Source: Bacteroidales bacterium UBA6377
GTDB taxonomy: Bacteria; Bacteroidota; Bacteroidia; Bacteroidales; UBA932
Direction: 5' to 3'
Assembly: GCA_002438805.1 (NCBI GenBank)
Contig: DJQV01000002.1
Location: forward strand, 1-64,000
Length of the DNA: 64,000 nt
Shown: positions 8,106 to 21,069 of the stretch, one piece after another
How positions within the stretch are numbered: position 1 is the first letter of the stretch
Layout of the letters: the number at the start of each line of letters is the position of its first letter
The notes under the pieces: model-generated
The model's input: only the letters and a program-made list of their open reading frames with translations
What the model was told of the DNA's origin: nothing
Databases searched by the model: none
Translations under genes and position numbers: made by a program

Positions 8106-9808
8106 TTAATCAATAAACTCGAGATATAGCTTTTTATGTTGCGACGTAAGATTTGATATTTCAATTTTGAGCCGGTGTTTCTTGGTGTATACTGTTCCTA
8201 CTGAATATCCGGTAAGACAGGAAATTGTTGTTGCATCGAATCCTGCGATAACATAGGCCAGAAATCGAAAATCCTGTTCTTTATGTCCGGAGAGGTCCGC
8301 CCGTAACTTGTCGATGATGTTGTCAAGAGAGTCATTAACTGCGGACATGAATTTATCCTGTTTTTCCGTATAGTTAACTATAGTATCCATTTGACGTAAT
8401 ACTTCATCATAGATGACTTCTTTACGTTCTTTCTTTATTGGTGAAAAATATGCGGCACATAGGCCATTCAATGTTTTATATTGAGCCTTATACATCCTTG
8501 CGAACTGTTTCTTGAGTTCCAGAAGGGCGGCGTCTTTTTCAGCCAATTGCGTGTCAGCACAGATCCTCTGTACGTTTTGCAGTTCGAGCATCTGCTGTGA
8601 TTCGCGTTGAAGTGCAGATAACTCTGTAGTTTTTTTATCTGATGCTCTTTTCTTTCGTAGATAAAGTAAAAGTAGAATGCATAGCGACATTACAGAAAAA
8701 AGAGCAATACCTGCATTTCTTTGCCTGACAAGTTTGTTCTCTTTCTTCAAGGCATTCTTTTCCGCCTGCAAGTAATCTCTTTGGGATTGTATAAGTGACT
8801 GTGTTAAGGCAGAAAAAACTATTGAATCTTGTGCGATGACAGACTTCTCTAAATCCTCGAGGGCTTCCTTGTATTTTCCTTGTGCTTTATAAATCCTATA
8901 GCGCCATGTCTTTACTATTTCTTGCCGCTTTGCTGAACGTTCAATTTGTGTGATCACATGATTTGCAACAGTGCTGTTGCCCAACAACTGATGCGCATAC
9001 GCATAAACACAATATGCTTCTTCTGTCATTGACTCTGGGTGCGTCCGGGAAATTGTTTCAAGAATATTTATGCTTTCATGAGGCTTAGGGTTGGGTGAAC
9101 GGATAATGTCTTTTGCAAAACGTATCTTTCTTCTGATATATGAAGTGGAATCATAGATTGGCATCGCAAAGTATTTTGTATAGGTTCTCATCGCTTCATC
9201 CCAATTCCTGATGTTTGCATGACAAGATGCCAGATGTCCAGTAATTGCCCATATTCCGATGCTGTCACCAGCGGAGACTGCATATCGTAAGGCATCTTTT
9301 GCATACGACAATTCTTGCTCCGTATTATGATTTTTAGAGAAAATAACAGAAATGGCCGAGTTGACGAGTTCTTTATAGCGGTTGTCTGAAACCTTAGCTG
9401 AATCTTCTAAAGATAAAAAATAATGATGCATTGCAATATCATCTTCCTCCCTGTTGGCATATATGATGCCGCGGTAGAAATATGCTTTCATTTTTTCATC
9501 GGGGGATCCGTATTTTGTATAAAAATCAAACGCTGGTTGTATAATTGCTAAATTGGTTGTGTCTATGTAGTTCTTGTCAAGGGCAATAGAGTAAAGAAGG
9601 GAAAACTTCGCCTTGGCTTTTTTCGAATTGAGGTCTTTTTTATTCAGTGTTTCAAGAACTCTCAGGGCGCTATCTGGCTTTTCCTGAATATACGAATCAA
9701 CTTCATTTAGAATGGACATGACACTATGGTCAGAGCATGATACGGACATGGACAGCAAAGGGGCAAATCCGACAAAGAGGTGCTTGAAAAAGCATACAAT
9801 TGGTTTCA

Positions 9809-9812
<4 letters not shown>
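8106..9812 (-). CDS. TPR-repeat membrane regulator with C-terminal HTH
   Basis: A 568-residue Bacteroidales-type regulator. The N-terminus is a signal or lipoprotein-like sequence (LLSMSVSC). About 300 residues of helical TPR-like repeats follow (ALRVLETLNKKDL, then several paired-helix units). A single transmembrane helix (IALFSVMSLCILLLLYLRKK) lies at about residues 365-385, then a coiled coil (LSALQRESQQMLELQNVQ). The C-terminus has a LuxR-like helix-turn-helix shape (ATTISCLTGYSVGTVYTKK). The layout implies an extracytoplasmic sensor with a cytoplasmic DNA-binding end. The ligand is unknown. It overlaps the ispG stop by 4 bases, so it is probably read at the end of that operon. It may control the downstream small-protein genes. 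Confidence 0.78.
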
Positions 9813-11026
<1,214 letters not shown>

Positions 11027-11794
11027 AAACGATATTATATGCTTCCTGTTTTATTTCTTTCCGTGTTTTACCCCTGCGCCTTGAGAGTTGGAAATGCAGG
11101 CCGACGGTGGCCATTATGTCCAGGGGGTATGCGTAGTTGTTGTAGTACTTGCTTTTGTAGTCCGGCTCGTAGAGGTTGGACCACGACCAGCGCAGCAGGC
11201 AGTTGAAGTGTATCTCGACCGGGTCGAATATCAGGGCGAATCCGCCGCCTCCCTGGAATCCGTAGTCGAAGCGCTCCTCGTAGCTGCGGAACTTGTCCGT
11301 CCATTCCGGCTCCAGAGTAGGGCCGGAACGGGTGATGCTGCGTCTCCAGCCGCCGTAGACTCCGGCGTTGGCCATGATCTTGGCCGGCTCGAAGTCGTAG
11401 TGGAACTGCATCATCGCAGGAAATTCGATCACCTGGATGGAGCAGCGTGTGGCCCCGTCCACGTCAGCGGAGATTCCGGTCTCCTTGTCGGCCTTGAATG
11501 CATAGCCCTCGTTGCCCATGGCCGCCCCGAGCACCAGGGCGAAGTATGGCATGCGGTCGAAGAGCTTGCTGAATTTGGTATAGGTGACGGAGACATAGTT
11601 GGTGGAGAAAACATACTCCGCGTTATGCTTGGTCGGACTGAACCAGGTGTTGGCGAAGGTGACGCCGTAGTTGACTCCGATAAGAGAGTAGTCGTTTATC
11701 GGACGGAGCTTCTTCACGACTGCGGTGCTGTCCTGGGCTTCAAGCCCGGTCGGGGCAAGAAGCAGCAGGGCGGAAAGGATCTTTAAAATCGTCT

Positions 11795-13582
11795 TCATCT
11801 GAATATCTCTGACAGATTAATCTTCTGTGTCACTTCGGCTCCTGCCGGGATCTTGATGAACTTGCCCCCGTCAACCTCGTAGAACTTGACCTTTTCCGGC
11901 TGCCGGTGCTCGAGAATCGAGCCCGAGTCCACTATGGAGTTGCGGTTGCTGTCTTCGGTGATGCGGATGCAGTAGCCTCCCTCGGAAAGGTAAGGGAAGA
12001 GCAGGGTGGTGTCGGAGTCTATGATGTAGCTTCGCAGCACCTTGTCCCTCTTCTCGTTGAGCAGGTCCACGATGTACTTGCGGTCCACTCCGCTCATCTG
12101 TGCCTCAAGCGTGCTGAGCTTGTCGTCGTCCGGGAGGCTGCATTTGACCTCAAGGCTGTCGGACCAGAATCCGTTGATGTCGCGGAAAGCCTTGTGCGGC
12201 ACTTTCATTATGTATTCATAGCCCTGCATGAGTTTCTCCTTGGGTGTGAGGATGTAGCGGCGCAGATTGAGACTGTCCCTCTCCACGCTGAAGTTCATCT
12301 TCTGCTCGGTCTGTCTCGGGGTGATGGCGGTGAACCTGATGGAGTCGAAGCTCTCGCGGATGATCGGGTAACGGAAGAGCATCTCGAAGCCGTTCTGCTC
12401 CACGGTTTTCGGGTCGGCCGTGAGAGAAAACACGCAGGTGGTGTCCTCCTGTTTTATGTTTTTGCGCGGACGCTTGGAGTAGGTCTTCTTGTCGTTGGCG
12501 AGGGTGAGCTTTATCTTTTCCGTAGCCGGGGCAAGCACGCCGAGAGAGTCGGTCTTGAGGTAGGTGACTCCTATCTTCATGGTGTCCGGGGCTGCACGGC
12601 GGCTGTTGATCCAGAGTTCCAGACTGTCCCGCATGATGTTGAACTGGCTGACTATCTGGCTCTGGCGGTATCCGTCGATCGTGATGGAATCGATCACCGC
12701 GTCAGGGGCCATGAAAGTGATGTAGGCAGCCCTTTCGGCTGTGCGCTCCTTGTTGACGATGTATTGCTTGGAGGGTTTCTCGCGGAAGAGGTTGAGCTCG
12801 TACTGGCTGCGGCGCGCGAGACAGGCCACGGTGTCTTTCATGTCGTAGCGGAGGATCTCGCGGACGGTGTCGCTGGCGGTCAGGACCGGCCTTATCACCG
12901 AGTCCACGAAGGCCACGGTCTCCGTCTCGGGGTTGAAGATGTTGTCGTTGTCAGAGTCCTTGATGGCGTAGAGCCGGTAGAGTGTGTCCTTGATGAAAGG
13001 CAGGGCGAAGAATCCCCAGTCATCTGTCTTGACGGCTGCATAAGGCCTTGTCTTGTAGACGGCTGAGTCCGACAGGTCGGTGTGCAGCAGGACGGTGGCC
13101 CCCTTGACCGGGGCGAGCGTGTTGCAGTCCTGCACTGTGCCGGTGACCATCATGGAGTCGATGCTGTCTCCGGTAGAGAAGACATAAGTGTAGCCGGCGA
13201 ACATATTGCCCTCGTTGGCATCGGCGATGGCGTCAGTGAAGCTGAGCGTGTAGGTGGTGCTCTCCTGGAGCGGCTCCTCGAAGCTGACTATCAGGTTCTT
13301 GCCCCTGAGCCTGGATTTCGGCGGCTTCTGCTGGGGAGGGGAGAGGAAGATGTTGGTGGCCTGCTTGATGGTGACGAACTCGTTGAAGCGGAAGACGAAC
13401 TTTGCCCCGTTCACCGGCACCCCGACCGCTCCCGGCAGAGGGCGTATGTCGATGATGTAAGGAGGGATGGTGTCCTTGTCGCCTCCGCTCGGCGCCTGGG
13501 TGGTGTTGGCGCAGGAGTGGGTGAACATCATCGGTATGAATATGACCGCCAAGGTCAATATGAGGGGTAGAAACTTTTTCAT
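11795..13582 (-). CDS. Ig-like domain lipoprotein (Big_5 type)
   Basis: A 595-residue surface or periplasmic lipoprotein. The ATG at 13582 gives a signal peptide ending in the lipobox FTHSC (Cys24). An SbsA/Big_5 Ig-like domain follows at about 30-140 (PPYIIDIRPLPGAVGVPVNG, then TTYTLSFTDAIAD). Next is a carboxypeptidase-regulatory-like beta domain (VTGTVQDCNTLAPVKGATVL). The remainder is beta-rich without clear motifs. Such proteins are widespread and uncharacterised in Bacteroidales. The gene lies 7 bp downstream of the RelA/SpoT gene and overlaps the barrel gene, inside the ligA operon. Confidence 0.8.
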   Translation of the reverse strand: MKKFLPLILTLAVIFIPMMFTHSCANTTQAPSGGDKDTIPPYIIDIRPLPGAVGVPVNGAKFVFRFNEFVTIKQATNIFLSPPQQKPPKSRLRGKNLIVSFEEPLQESTTYTLSFTDAIADANEGNMFAGYTYVFSTGDSIDSMMVTGTVQDCNTLAPVKGATVLLHTDLSDSAVYKTRPYAAVKTDDWGFFALPFIKDTLYRLYAIKDSDNDNIFNPETETVAFVDSVIRPVLTASDTVREILRYDMKDTVACLARRSQYELNLFREKPSKQYIVNKERTAERAAYITFMAPDAVIDSITIDGYRQSQIVSQFNIMRDSLELWINSRRAAPDTMKIGVTYLKTDSLGVLAPATEKIKLTLANDKKTYSKRPRKNIKQEDTTCVFSLTADPKTVEQNGFEMLFRYPIIRESFDSIRFTAITPRQTEQKMNFSVERDSLNLRRYILTPKEKLMQGYEYIMKVPHKAFRDINGFWSDSLEVKCSLPDDDKLSTLEAQMSGVDRKYIVDLLNEKRDKVLRSYIIDSDTTLLFPYLSEGGYCIRITEDSNRNSIVDSGSILEHRQPEKVKFYEVDGGKFIKIPAGAEVTQKINLSEIFR

Positions 13583-13589
13583 GCTGCTG

Positions 13590-15776
13590 TCAAATATCTG
13601 TTCTGACCACATCCTGGATACCTTCGATCTTCTTGAGCCCTTCGACCATGTCTTCCAGGATTCCCTTGTCCTTGACCCGCAGTTCTATGTTGCCCTCGAA
13701 AAGGCCGGCGTCCGCCGTGAGCTGTAACTTGCGGATGTTGATGCCCATGGTCTTGGAGATGAAGCTTGAGATCTCGCTGAGCAGACCTATCCTGTCCAGG
13801 CCCTTGAGGGAAATCTTGATGGGGTATTCGTGCTGCTCGGCTGCCGTCCACTGGGGCATCACTATCCTGTTGCCGAAGCGGCTCGCCAGACGCTCCGCGA
13901 CTTCGCACGACTTCTTGTGGACGACGACGGTGTTGTTGTCCGTGAGGAAGCCCACGACGGGGTCTCCCGGTATCGGGTTGCAGCACTCGGCCATCTTGTA
14001 TTTCAAGTTGTTGTCGCCCTTCATGGTGAGTTTCTTCTTCTCCCCGGAGGTCAGGCTCTCCTCGTCTATGATGGATTTGAACTGTTCCGGCCCGAGCACG
14101 CCCAGCCCGACACGGAAATACAGTTCCTCGGCATCGCGGATCTGGTTGAAGTCCATGAACCTCTTCAGCAGTGCATGGGTGTTTTTCAGGCCCATCTGAC
14201 GCAGGCGCTCCTCGTAGATCTTCTTCCCGTCGGCGGCTATGTTGTCCCGGTCCGCCCTGAAATACTCTATTACCCTCGTCCTGGCATATCTGGTCTGGAG
14301 GAACTGGAGCCATTCCATCTTCGGGGTGGCGTTGGCTGCGGTGATGATCTCGACCTGGTCTCCGGACTTTAGCGGCTGGGAGAGGGGGACGAGTTTCATG
14401 TTGATCTTGGCGGCGATGGCCGAGTTGCCTATGTGGCTGTGTATCATGTAGGCGAAATCGAGGGCCGTGGCTCCGTTCAGGATTGACTTCTGTTCACCTT
14501 TCGGGGTGAAGACCACGATCTCCGAGCTCACCAGGTCCTTGTGGATGATGTCCAGCAGCTCCAGGGCACTGACGTCGTTGCTCAGCAGAATGTCATGCAC
14601 CTGAGCCAGCCACTTGTCCATCTCGGAGTCGTTTTCCGATATGTATCCGTCTTTTTTGTAGGCCCAGTGGGCTGCGATGCCCTTCTCGGCTATGTCGTCC
14701 ATCCTGCGGGAGCGGATCTGGACTTCCACCCATACTCCGGCGTGGCTCATCAGGGTGCAGTGCAGGGCCTCGTAGCCGTTGTTTTTCGGCTGGGCTATCC
14801 AGTCCCGGCGGCGGCTTACGTTTTCCCTGTAAAGGCTTGTGATCGTGGAGAATATGAGGTAGGCCTGGTCTCTTTCGTTCTGCGGGCCGTCGAGTTTTGG
14901 GGTGAAGACTATGCGCACCGCGTAGAGGTCGAAGATCTGCTCGAACGGGACGTGCTTGTTGTGCATCTTGTACCATATCGAGTATGGGGTCTTTATCCTC
15001 TTGCGTATGGTGAAACTGTAGCCGGCTGCCTTCAATGCCTTGTCAATGGGTTCTATGAACTCGTCTATGTCCTTTTCCCTCTCGGCTATGTTGCGGTTGA
15101 TCTTCTCCGTGATCTCCTTGTATTCCTCAGGCTCCTTGTATTTGAGCCAGATGTTCTCCATCTCGGACTTGACCCCGTAGAGGCCGAGCCTGTGGGCGAG
15201 GGGGATGAATATGAACATGGTCTCCGAGAGGATCTTGTCCCTCTTGTGCTCGGGCATGTACTCGATGGTGCGGCAGTTGTGCAGGCGGTCGGCAAGCTTG
15301 ATGAGCACCACGCGCACGTCATCGTTGAGGGTGAGCAGGATGCGCTTGAAGTTCTCAGCCTGGAGGCTCTCCGTGCTCATGGTCACGCCCTTGCGGTCCT
15401 CGTTGTCGAGCACGGTCTTGATCTTGGTGAGACCGTCCACCAGGGAGGCTATCTTGTCCCCGAACAGGCTGCGGATGTCCTCGACCGTGTAGCCTGTGTC
15501 CTCCACCACATCATGGAGCAGTGCCGCGCAGATGGACTTGCAGCCCAGTCCGATGTCGGACACGACGATCTTGGCCACCTCGATGGGATGTATGATGTAC
15601 GGCTCTCCCGAGCGCCTGCGGACGTTCTTGTGGGCCTGGTTGGCGAATTCAAACGCCTTCTGCACGGTCTGGACCTGCTCTTCGTTGCGAAGCCGCGGGC
15701 GCGCCACATCCATCAGGGATGCGTACTCCTTGTCAATCAGGCGATAGTCGTCCTTAGTGAATTCTGAAAAACTCAT
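13590..15776 (-). CDS. bifunctional (p)ppGpp synthetase/hydrolase, RelA/SpoT family
   Basis: A long RSH protein (728 residues from the ATG at 15776) controlling the stringent response. The hydrolase domain has His63 and the HDVVED motif at 88-93. The synthetase domain follows (IKTPYSIWYKM, IFDLYAVRI, WIAQPKNNGYEALH). Then come a TGS domain (VFTPKGEQKSILNGATALDF) and a C-terminal ACT domain (LKGLDRIGLLSEIS). The intact HD residues predict hydrolase activity as well as synthesis. The start at 15776 is chosen because it overlaps the previous stop as TAATG. An upstream Met seven codons earlier would lie inside yihY. Confidence 0.93.
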   Translation of the reverse strand: MSFSEFTKDDYRLIDKEYASLMDVARPRLRNEEQVQTVQKAFEFANQAHKNVRRRSGEPYIIHPIEVAKIVVSDIGLGCKSICAALLHDVVEDTGYTVEDIRSLFGDKIASLVDGLTKIKTVLDNEDRKGVTMSTESLQAENFKRILLTLNDDVRVVLIKLADRLHNCRTIEYMPEHKRDKILSETMFIFIPLAHRLGLYGVKSEMENIWLKYKEPEEYKEITEKINRNIAEREKDIDEFIEPIDKALKAAGYSFTIRKRIKTPYSIWYKMHNKHVPFEQIFDLYAVRIVFTPKLDGPQNERDQAYLIFSTITSLYRENVSRRRDWIAQPKNNGYEALHCTLMSHAGVWVEVQIRSRRMDDIAEKGIAAHWAYKKDGYISENDSEMDKWLAQVHDILLSNDVSALELLDIIHKDLVSSEIVVFTPKGEQKSILNGATALDFAYMIHSHIGNSAIAAKINMKLVPLSQPLKSGDQVEIITAANATPKMEWLQFLQTRYARTRVIEYFRADRDNIAADGKKIYEERLRQMGLKNTHALLKRFMDFNQIRDAEELYFRVGLGVLGPEQFKSIIDEESLTSGEKKKLTMKGDNNLKYKMAECCNPIPGDPVVGFLTDNNTVVVHKKSCEVAERLASRFGNRIVMPQWTAAEQHEYPIKISLKGLDRIGLLSEISSFISKTMGINIRKLQLTADAGLFEGNIELRVKDKGILEDMVEGLKKIEGIQDVVRTDI

Positions 15777-16710
15777 TATCTGTTCTCGCTGTCCCAATCC
15801 GGGACTTTATACTTGTCAACATTCTGGAACCCGTATGTGAGTTCCGCACCGTATATTATAATCTGCCAGCTGTAGTTGAGCCAGATGAGGAAGAGCGGGA
15901 TGGCCGCGATCACCCCGTACGCGCTGCTGAGTTTGCCGATGAACATCTGGGTCTCCAGATAAAGGTACTGGAAAACCACGAACACCAGGGCCGTGAGCGC
16001 AGCTGAACGCAGGCCGTAGCGGTACCGGACCTTTGTGGCCGGGATGAAGGTGAACATGGCCGAGAACGTGAACATCGAGATGGTATAGAACCCCAGGTAA
16101 CCCAGCAGCTTGGGCAGGAACCTCAAGTCCGAGAGGTCCAGCCCGAAAAGGTTGGTCACATTGGCGTAGAACGCGATCCCGGCACTGAAGACGAACACCA
16201 GCAGGGGAGACAGGGCCAGTACTATTATATAGAAGCCGAACCTCTTGTACAGCTTGCGCGGAATCTTCTGGATGCCCCAGACATTGTTGAACACCGTCTC
16301 GACCTGGAACATCATCCATATTATGGCCCAGAGGAAAATCAGGAACGACACCAGACCCGGGCCGCCGCCTTTGGCGGTGTCAAGCAGGCCGTTGGCCTTT
16401 TCCATCATGGTGCTCACGAACTCCGGGTTGGCCGGGAAAATCTTGTACAGCCCCTCGGCAATCTTGTCCGAGAGCCCGAGGCCGCCGGTCAGGGCGAAGA
16501 GCAGTGCCACGAAAGGGACGAGGGCCATCATTACGAAGTAGCTCAGCGCGATGCACTGGTAGCCCATCTTGTTTTGGGAGAACGTGTTGACGGTGATCAG
16601 CACCAGTTTCAGAAGGTGCACGAGCGCGGCATAGGCCCTTGAGCACCCGGAGGTGTCCAGAGACCATATCCTGTCCGTGAAGAGGACCGTTATCTTCTCC
16701 GAAACTTTCA

Positions 16711-16711
<1 letters not shown>
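15776..16711 (-). CDS. YihY/BrkB family inner-membrane protein
   Basis: A 311-residue integral membrane protein of the YihY/BrkB (UPF0761) family, with about six hydrophobic helices. The typical start of the family is seen at residues 45-75 (MGYQCIALSYFVMMALVPF), and a polar C-terminus follows a tryptophan-rich last helix (WLNYSWQIIIYGAELTYG). The biochemical role is unsettled. It was once misnamed RNase BN. It is coupled by one-base overlaps to ligA upstream and the RelA/SpoT gene downstream. Confidence 0.88.
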
Positions 16712-18798
<2,087 letters not shown>

Positions 18799-18801
18799 CT
18801 A

Positions 18802-18809
18802 CAAATTTA
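18802..18809 (-). promoter_or_regulatory. -7 box for the ligA operon
   Basis: TAAATTTG on the minus strand, 7 bp upstream of the ligA ATG at 18795, giving at most a very short leader. No clear -33 partner is seen at 19-21 bp. Confidence 0.4.
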
Positions 18810-18881
18810 CAATTTCTTTTCGAATATTCTCGGGACGAGCCGGCCATGTAAAGGATTTGTGTTAAAAATGCTTCCGGTGTC

Positions 18882-18912
18882 TTGGAAAAAAGCATGACAG
18901 TTCATAAATTTG
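18882..18912 (+). promoter_or_regulatory. Bacteroidota-type promoter for phosphofructokinase
   Basis: TTG at 18882-18884, a 20-bp spacer, then TAAATTTG at 18905-18912. The predicted transcript starts near 18919. This rules out starting translation at 18882 and supports the ATG at 18933. Confidence 0.7.
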
Positions 18913-18932
18913 TGAGATTTAATATTTTTCAA

Positions 18933-20165
18933 ATGAAAGATTCCGTAATTATCCTTTGCGGCGGCGGGCCAGCTCCCGGAATGAACACTGTCGTGTGTTC
19001 AGTCGCCAAGACTTTTTTGAGCAACGGCTTCAGGGTCATCGGCCTTCATGGCGGTTACAGCGGCCTTTTCTCCAAGACTCCACGCACTGAAGACATCGAC
19101 TTCCTCAAGGCTGACTACTATTTCAAGCGCGGCGGCTCCCATCTCCAGATGAGCCGTTTCAAGCCGACAGACGAGGATTTCGAGAAGAACTTCAATCTCG
19201 ACCTCTTCAAGGACAACAACATCAAGCTGCTTGTCACGGTCGGCGGCGATGACACCGCCTCCACGGCCAACCGCATCGCCATCTTCCTCGAGAAGCACAA
19301 GTACCCTATCCGCAACATCCACGTCCCTAAGACCATAGACAACGACCTTCCGCTTCCGGACAACGCTCCTACTTTCGGCTTCAACTCCGCCAAGAACGAA
19401 GGTGCGCACATCGCCTCCACCGTCTATGAGGACGCCCGCACCTCAGGCAACTGGCTGCTCATTTCAGCCATGGGCCGTTCTGCCGGCCATCTCGCGCTCG
19501 GCATCGGCGAGGCTACCCATTGCCCTATGACCATCATCCCGGAGATGTTCAACAAGACGGAGATCTCCATCGACAAGATCATCAAGCTCGCCCTCTCCTC
19601 CATCATCAGGCGCAAGGTGCTCGGACTTGACTATGGCACAGTGGTGGTTGCCGAGGGTGTATTCCACGATCTTGCGGAGGACGACATCAAGTCTGCCGGC
19701 GTGCACATGACTTACGATGAGCACGGCCACCCGGAGCTCGGAAAGATCTCCAAGTCAGTGCTTTTCGATGAACTTCTCGAGAAAGCCATGAAAAAGACCC
19801 GCCTCAAGGTGAAGACCCGTCCGGTGGAGATCGGTTACGACATCCGATGCCAGGATCCTGTGGCTTTCGACCTTACGTACTGCACCGAACTTGCCATGGG
19901 CGTGTATGACCTCTATACCAAGGGGGAGACTGGATGCATGGTATATGTGGACGCATACGGCGAGTCACGTCCTCTCTATCTACACAGCCTGCAGAACGCG
20001 GAGGGCAAGATCCCGCCGCGCCGCGTGGACATCAACTGCGGCACTGCCAAGAACTACTTCAACCACATCTGCCACTTCCTCAGCGAGGAGGATTATGAGG
20101 CCGCTAAGGCCTATGTGGACAACCCTGAAGAGTACGATTTCAAGAAGATCCTCAATTGGGACTAG
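18933..20165 (+). CDS. pyrophosphate-type 6-phosphofructokinase
   Basis: A glycolytic enzyme of 410 residues that phosphorylates fructose 6-phosphate. Nucleotide-site signatures are GGGPAPGMN near the start, GGDDTAS with Asp106-Asp107, and PKTIDND with Lys133. In PFK families a GGDD (instead of GGDG) with PKTIDND marks pyrophosphate rather than ATP as phosphoryl donor, so a reversible PPi-dependent enzyme is predicted. The sugar-binding MGRSAGHLALG motif is present. A soluble pyrophosphatase gene also occurs in this window (57.1 kb) and would compete for the same PPi pool. It is monocistronic: its own promoter lies upstream and a strong terminator follows. Confidence 0.9.
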   Translation: MKDSVIILCGGGPAPGMNTVVCSVAKTFLSNGFRVIGLHGGYSGLFSKTPRTEDIDFLKADYYFKRGGSHLQMSRFKPTDEDFEKNFNLDLFKDNNIKLLVTVGGDDTASTANRIAIFLEKHKYPIRNIHVPKTIDNDLPLPDNAPTFGFNSAKNEGAHIASTVYEDARTSGNWLLISAMGRSAGHLALGIGEATHCPMTIIPEMFNKTEISIDKIIKLALSSIIRRKVLGLDYGTVVVAEGVFHDLAEDDIKSAGVHMTYDEHGHPELGKISKSVLFDELLEKAMKKTRLKVKTRPVEIGYDIRCQDPVAFDLTYCTELAMGVYDLYTKGETGCMVYVDAYGESRPLYLHSLQNAEGKIPPRRVDINCGTAKNYFNHICHFLSEEDYEAAKAYVDNPEEYDFKKILNWD

Positions 20166-20188
20166 TCCCGGAGAGTGACATGCAAATC

Positions 20189-20227
20189 TGCGGCCGGACC
20201 CTCTGCGGGAACGGCCGCAATTTTTTT
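20189..20227 (+). terminator. strong intrinsic terminator after phosphofructokinase
   Basis: Stem TGCGGCCG (20189-20196) with CGGCCGCA (20212-20219), then A and seven T residues. Confidence 0.85.
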
Positions 20228-20278
20228 GTGCCGGCGTGCAAGGTTTCGGAGAAGTGTGCATTTATAGGGTAAAAGTTT

Positions 20279-20286
20279 TAAATTTG
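20279..20286 (+). promoter_or_regulatory. -7 box immediately before the nigD-like gene
   Basis: TAAATTTG at 20279-20286. The ATG is at 20293, so the expected transcription start falls on or beside the start codon. No good -33 box is seen. Confidence 0.45.
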
Positions 20287-20292
20287 AAGAAT

Positions 20293-21063
20293 ATGAAGAA
20301 AACAATCATCGCTGCTTTGGCTTCTGCCGCAGCTCTTTTGAGTCTGTCATCCTGTCTGAAGGATGACAATGTGGATTATTCGATGATGTACCCTAATGCT
20401 CTTGTAACCTGCAAGACCAGCGAGGCCGGGGAGTTCTACCTCCAGCTCGATGACAAGACGACCCTCAAGCCACTCAATGTGCAGACTTCGCCTTTCAAGG
20501 GCAAACAAGTGAGGGCTCTCACCAATTTTACGGACAAGGGACCATATGAGCACTCCGGGACAGGGATGAAGTTCGACAGGGCGGTGGAGGTCAACTGGAT
20601 AGACAGCGTGCGCACCAAATCCCTTGTGATGAGCAAAGGCGACAGGGTGCAGGATGACGAGGCCTACGGCACCGCCCCGATAGAGATTCTCGACAGTTGG
20701 GTCACCGTGCTCGAGGACGGCTATCTTACCCTTGCCTTCTGTGCCGACTGGGGCAATCCTCATGAGCCTCATGCCGTGAACCTTGTGATGGGTGCGGACA
20801 AGGATGATCCTTATTATCTTGAGTTCCGTCACGACAATCTCAAAGACAAGTTCGACATGGGCGGCATCAACATGAACGGGATAGTGGCCTTCGACCTGTC
20901 TGCACTTCCTGATACCGGCGGGAAGACCGTCAAGATGACCATACGCTATCAGTCATTCAGGGGAGAGCATAAAGTTGAATTCGATTATTGCACCGGTGAG
21001 ACTTCCGAGAGCGGGAAACAGGCTCCGTTGGCTTCCGTCAGCCGGGATCTGCCTGTCAAGTAG
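20293..21063 (+). CDS. NigD-like lipoprotein
   Basis: A 256-residue lipoprotein of the NigD-like family. The ATG at 20293 gives a short Lys-rich start and the lipobox LSLSSC with Cys21. The mature part has an N-terminal OB-like domain (about 45-130, FYLQLDDKTTLKPLNV onward) and a C-terminal beta-sandwich (about 140-250, GYLTLAFCADWG). NigD proteins were named from a bacteriocin-associated locus, but most members have no known role. The gene is 6 bp upstream of an ECF sigma factor gene and probably shares its transcript. It may be part of an envelope sensing unit. Confidence 0.82.
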   Translation: MKKTIIAALASAAALLSLSSCLKDDNVDYSMMYPNALVTCKTSEAGEFYLQLDDKTTLKPLNVQTSPFKGKQVRALTNFTDKGPYEHSGTGMKFDRAVEVNWIDSVRTKSLVMSKGDRVQDDEAYGTAPIEILDSWVTVLEDGYLTLAFCADWGNPHEPHAVNLVMGADKDDPYYLEFRHDNLKDKFDMGGINMNGIVAFDLSALPDTGGKTVKMTIRYQSFRGEHKVEFDYCTGETSESGKQAPLASVSRDLPVK

Positions 21064-21069
21064 CAGCTT

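Noticed and set aside
11906..15767. Long open frames on the plus strand opposite the Ig-like and RelA/SpoT genes
   Set aside because: They mirror well-recognised minus-strand genes, are rich in unusual Val/Asp/Gly strings and have no domain features. They arise from high-GC codon usage.
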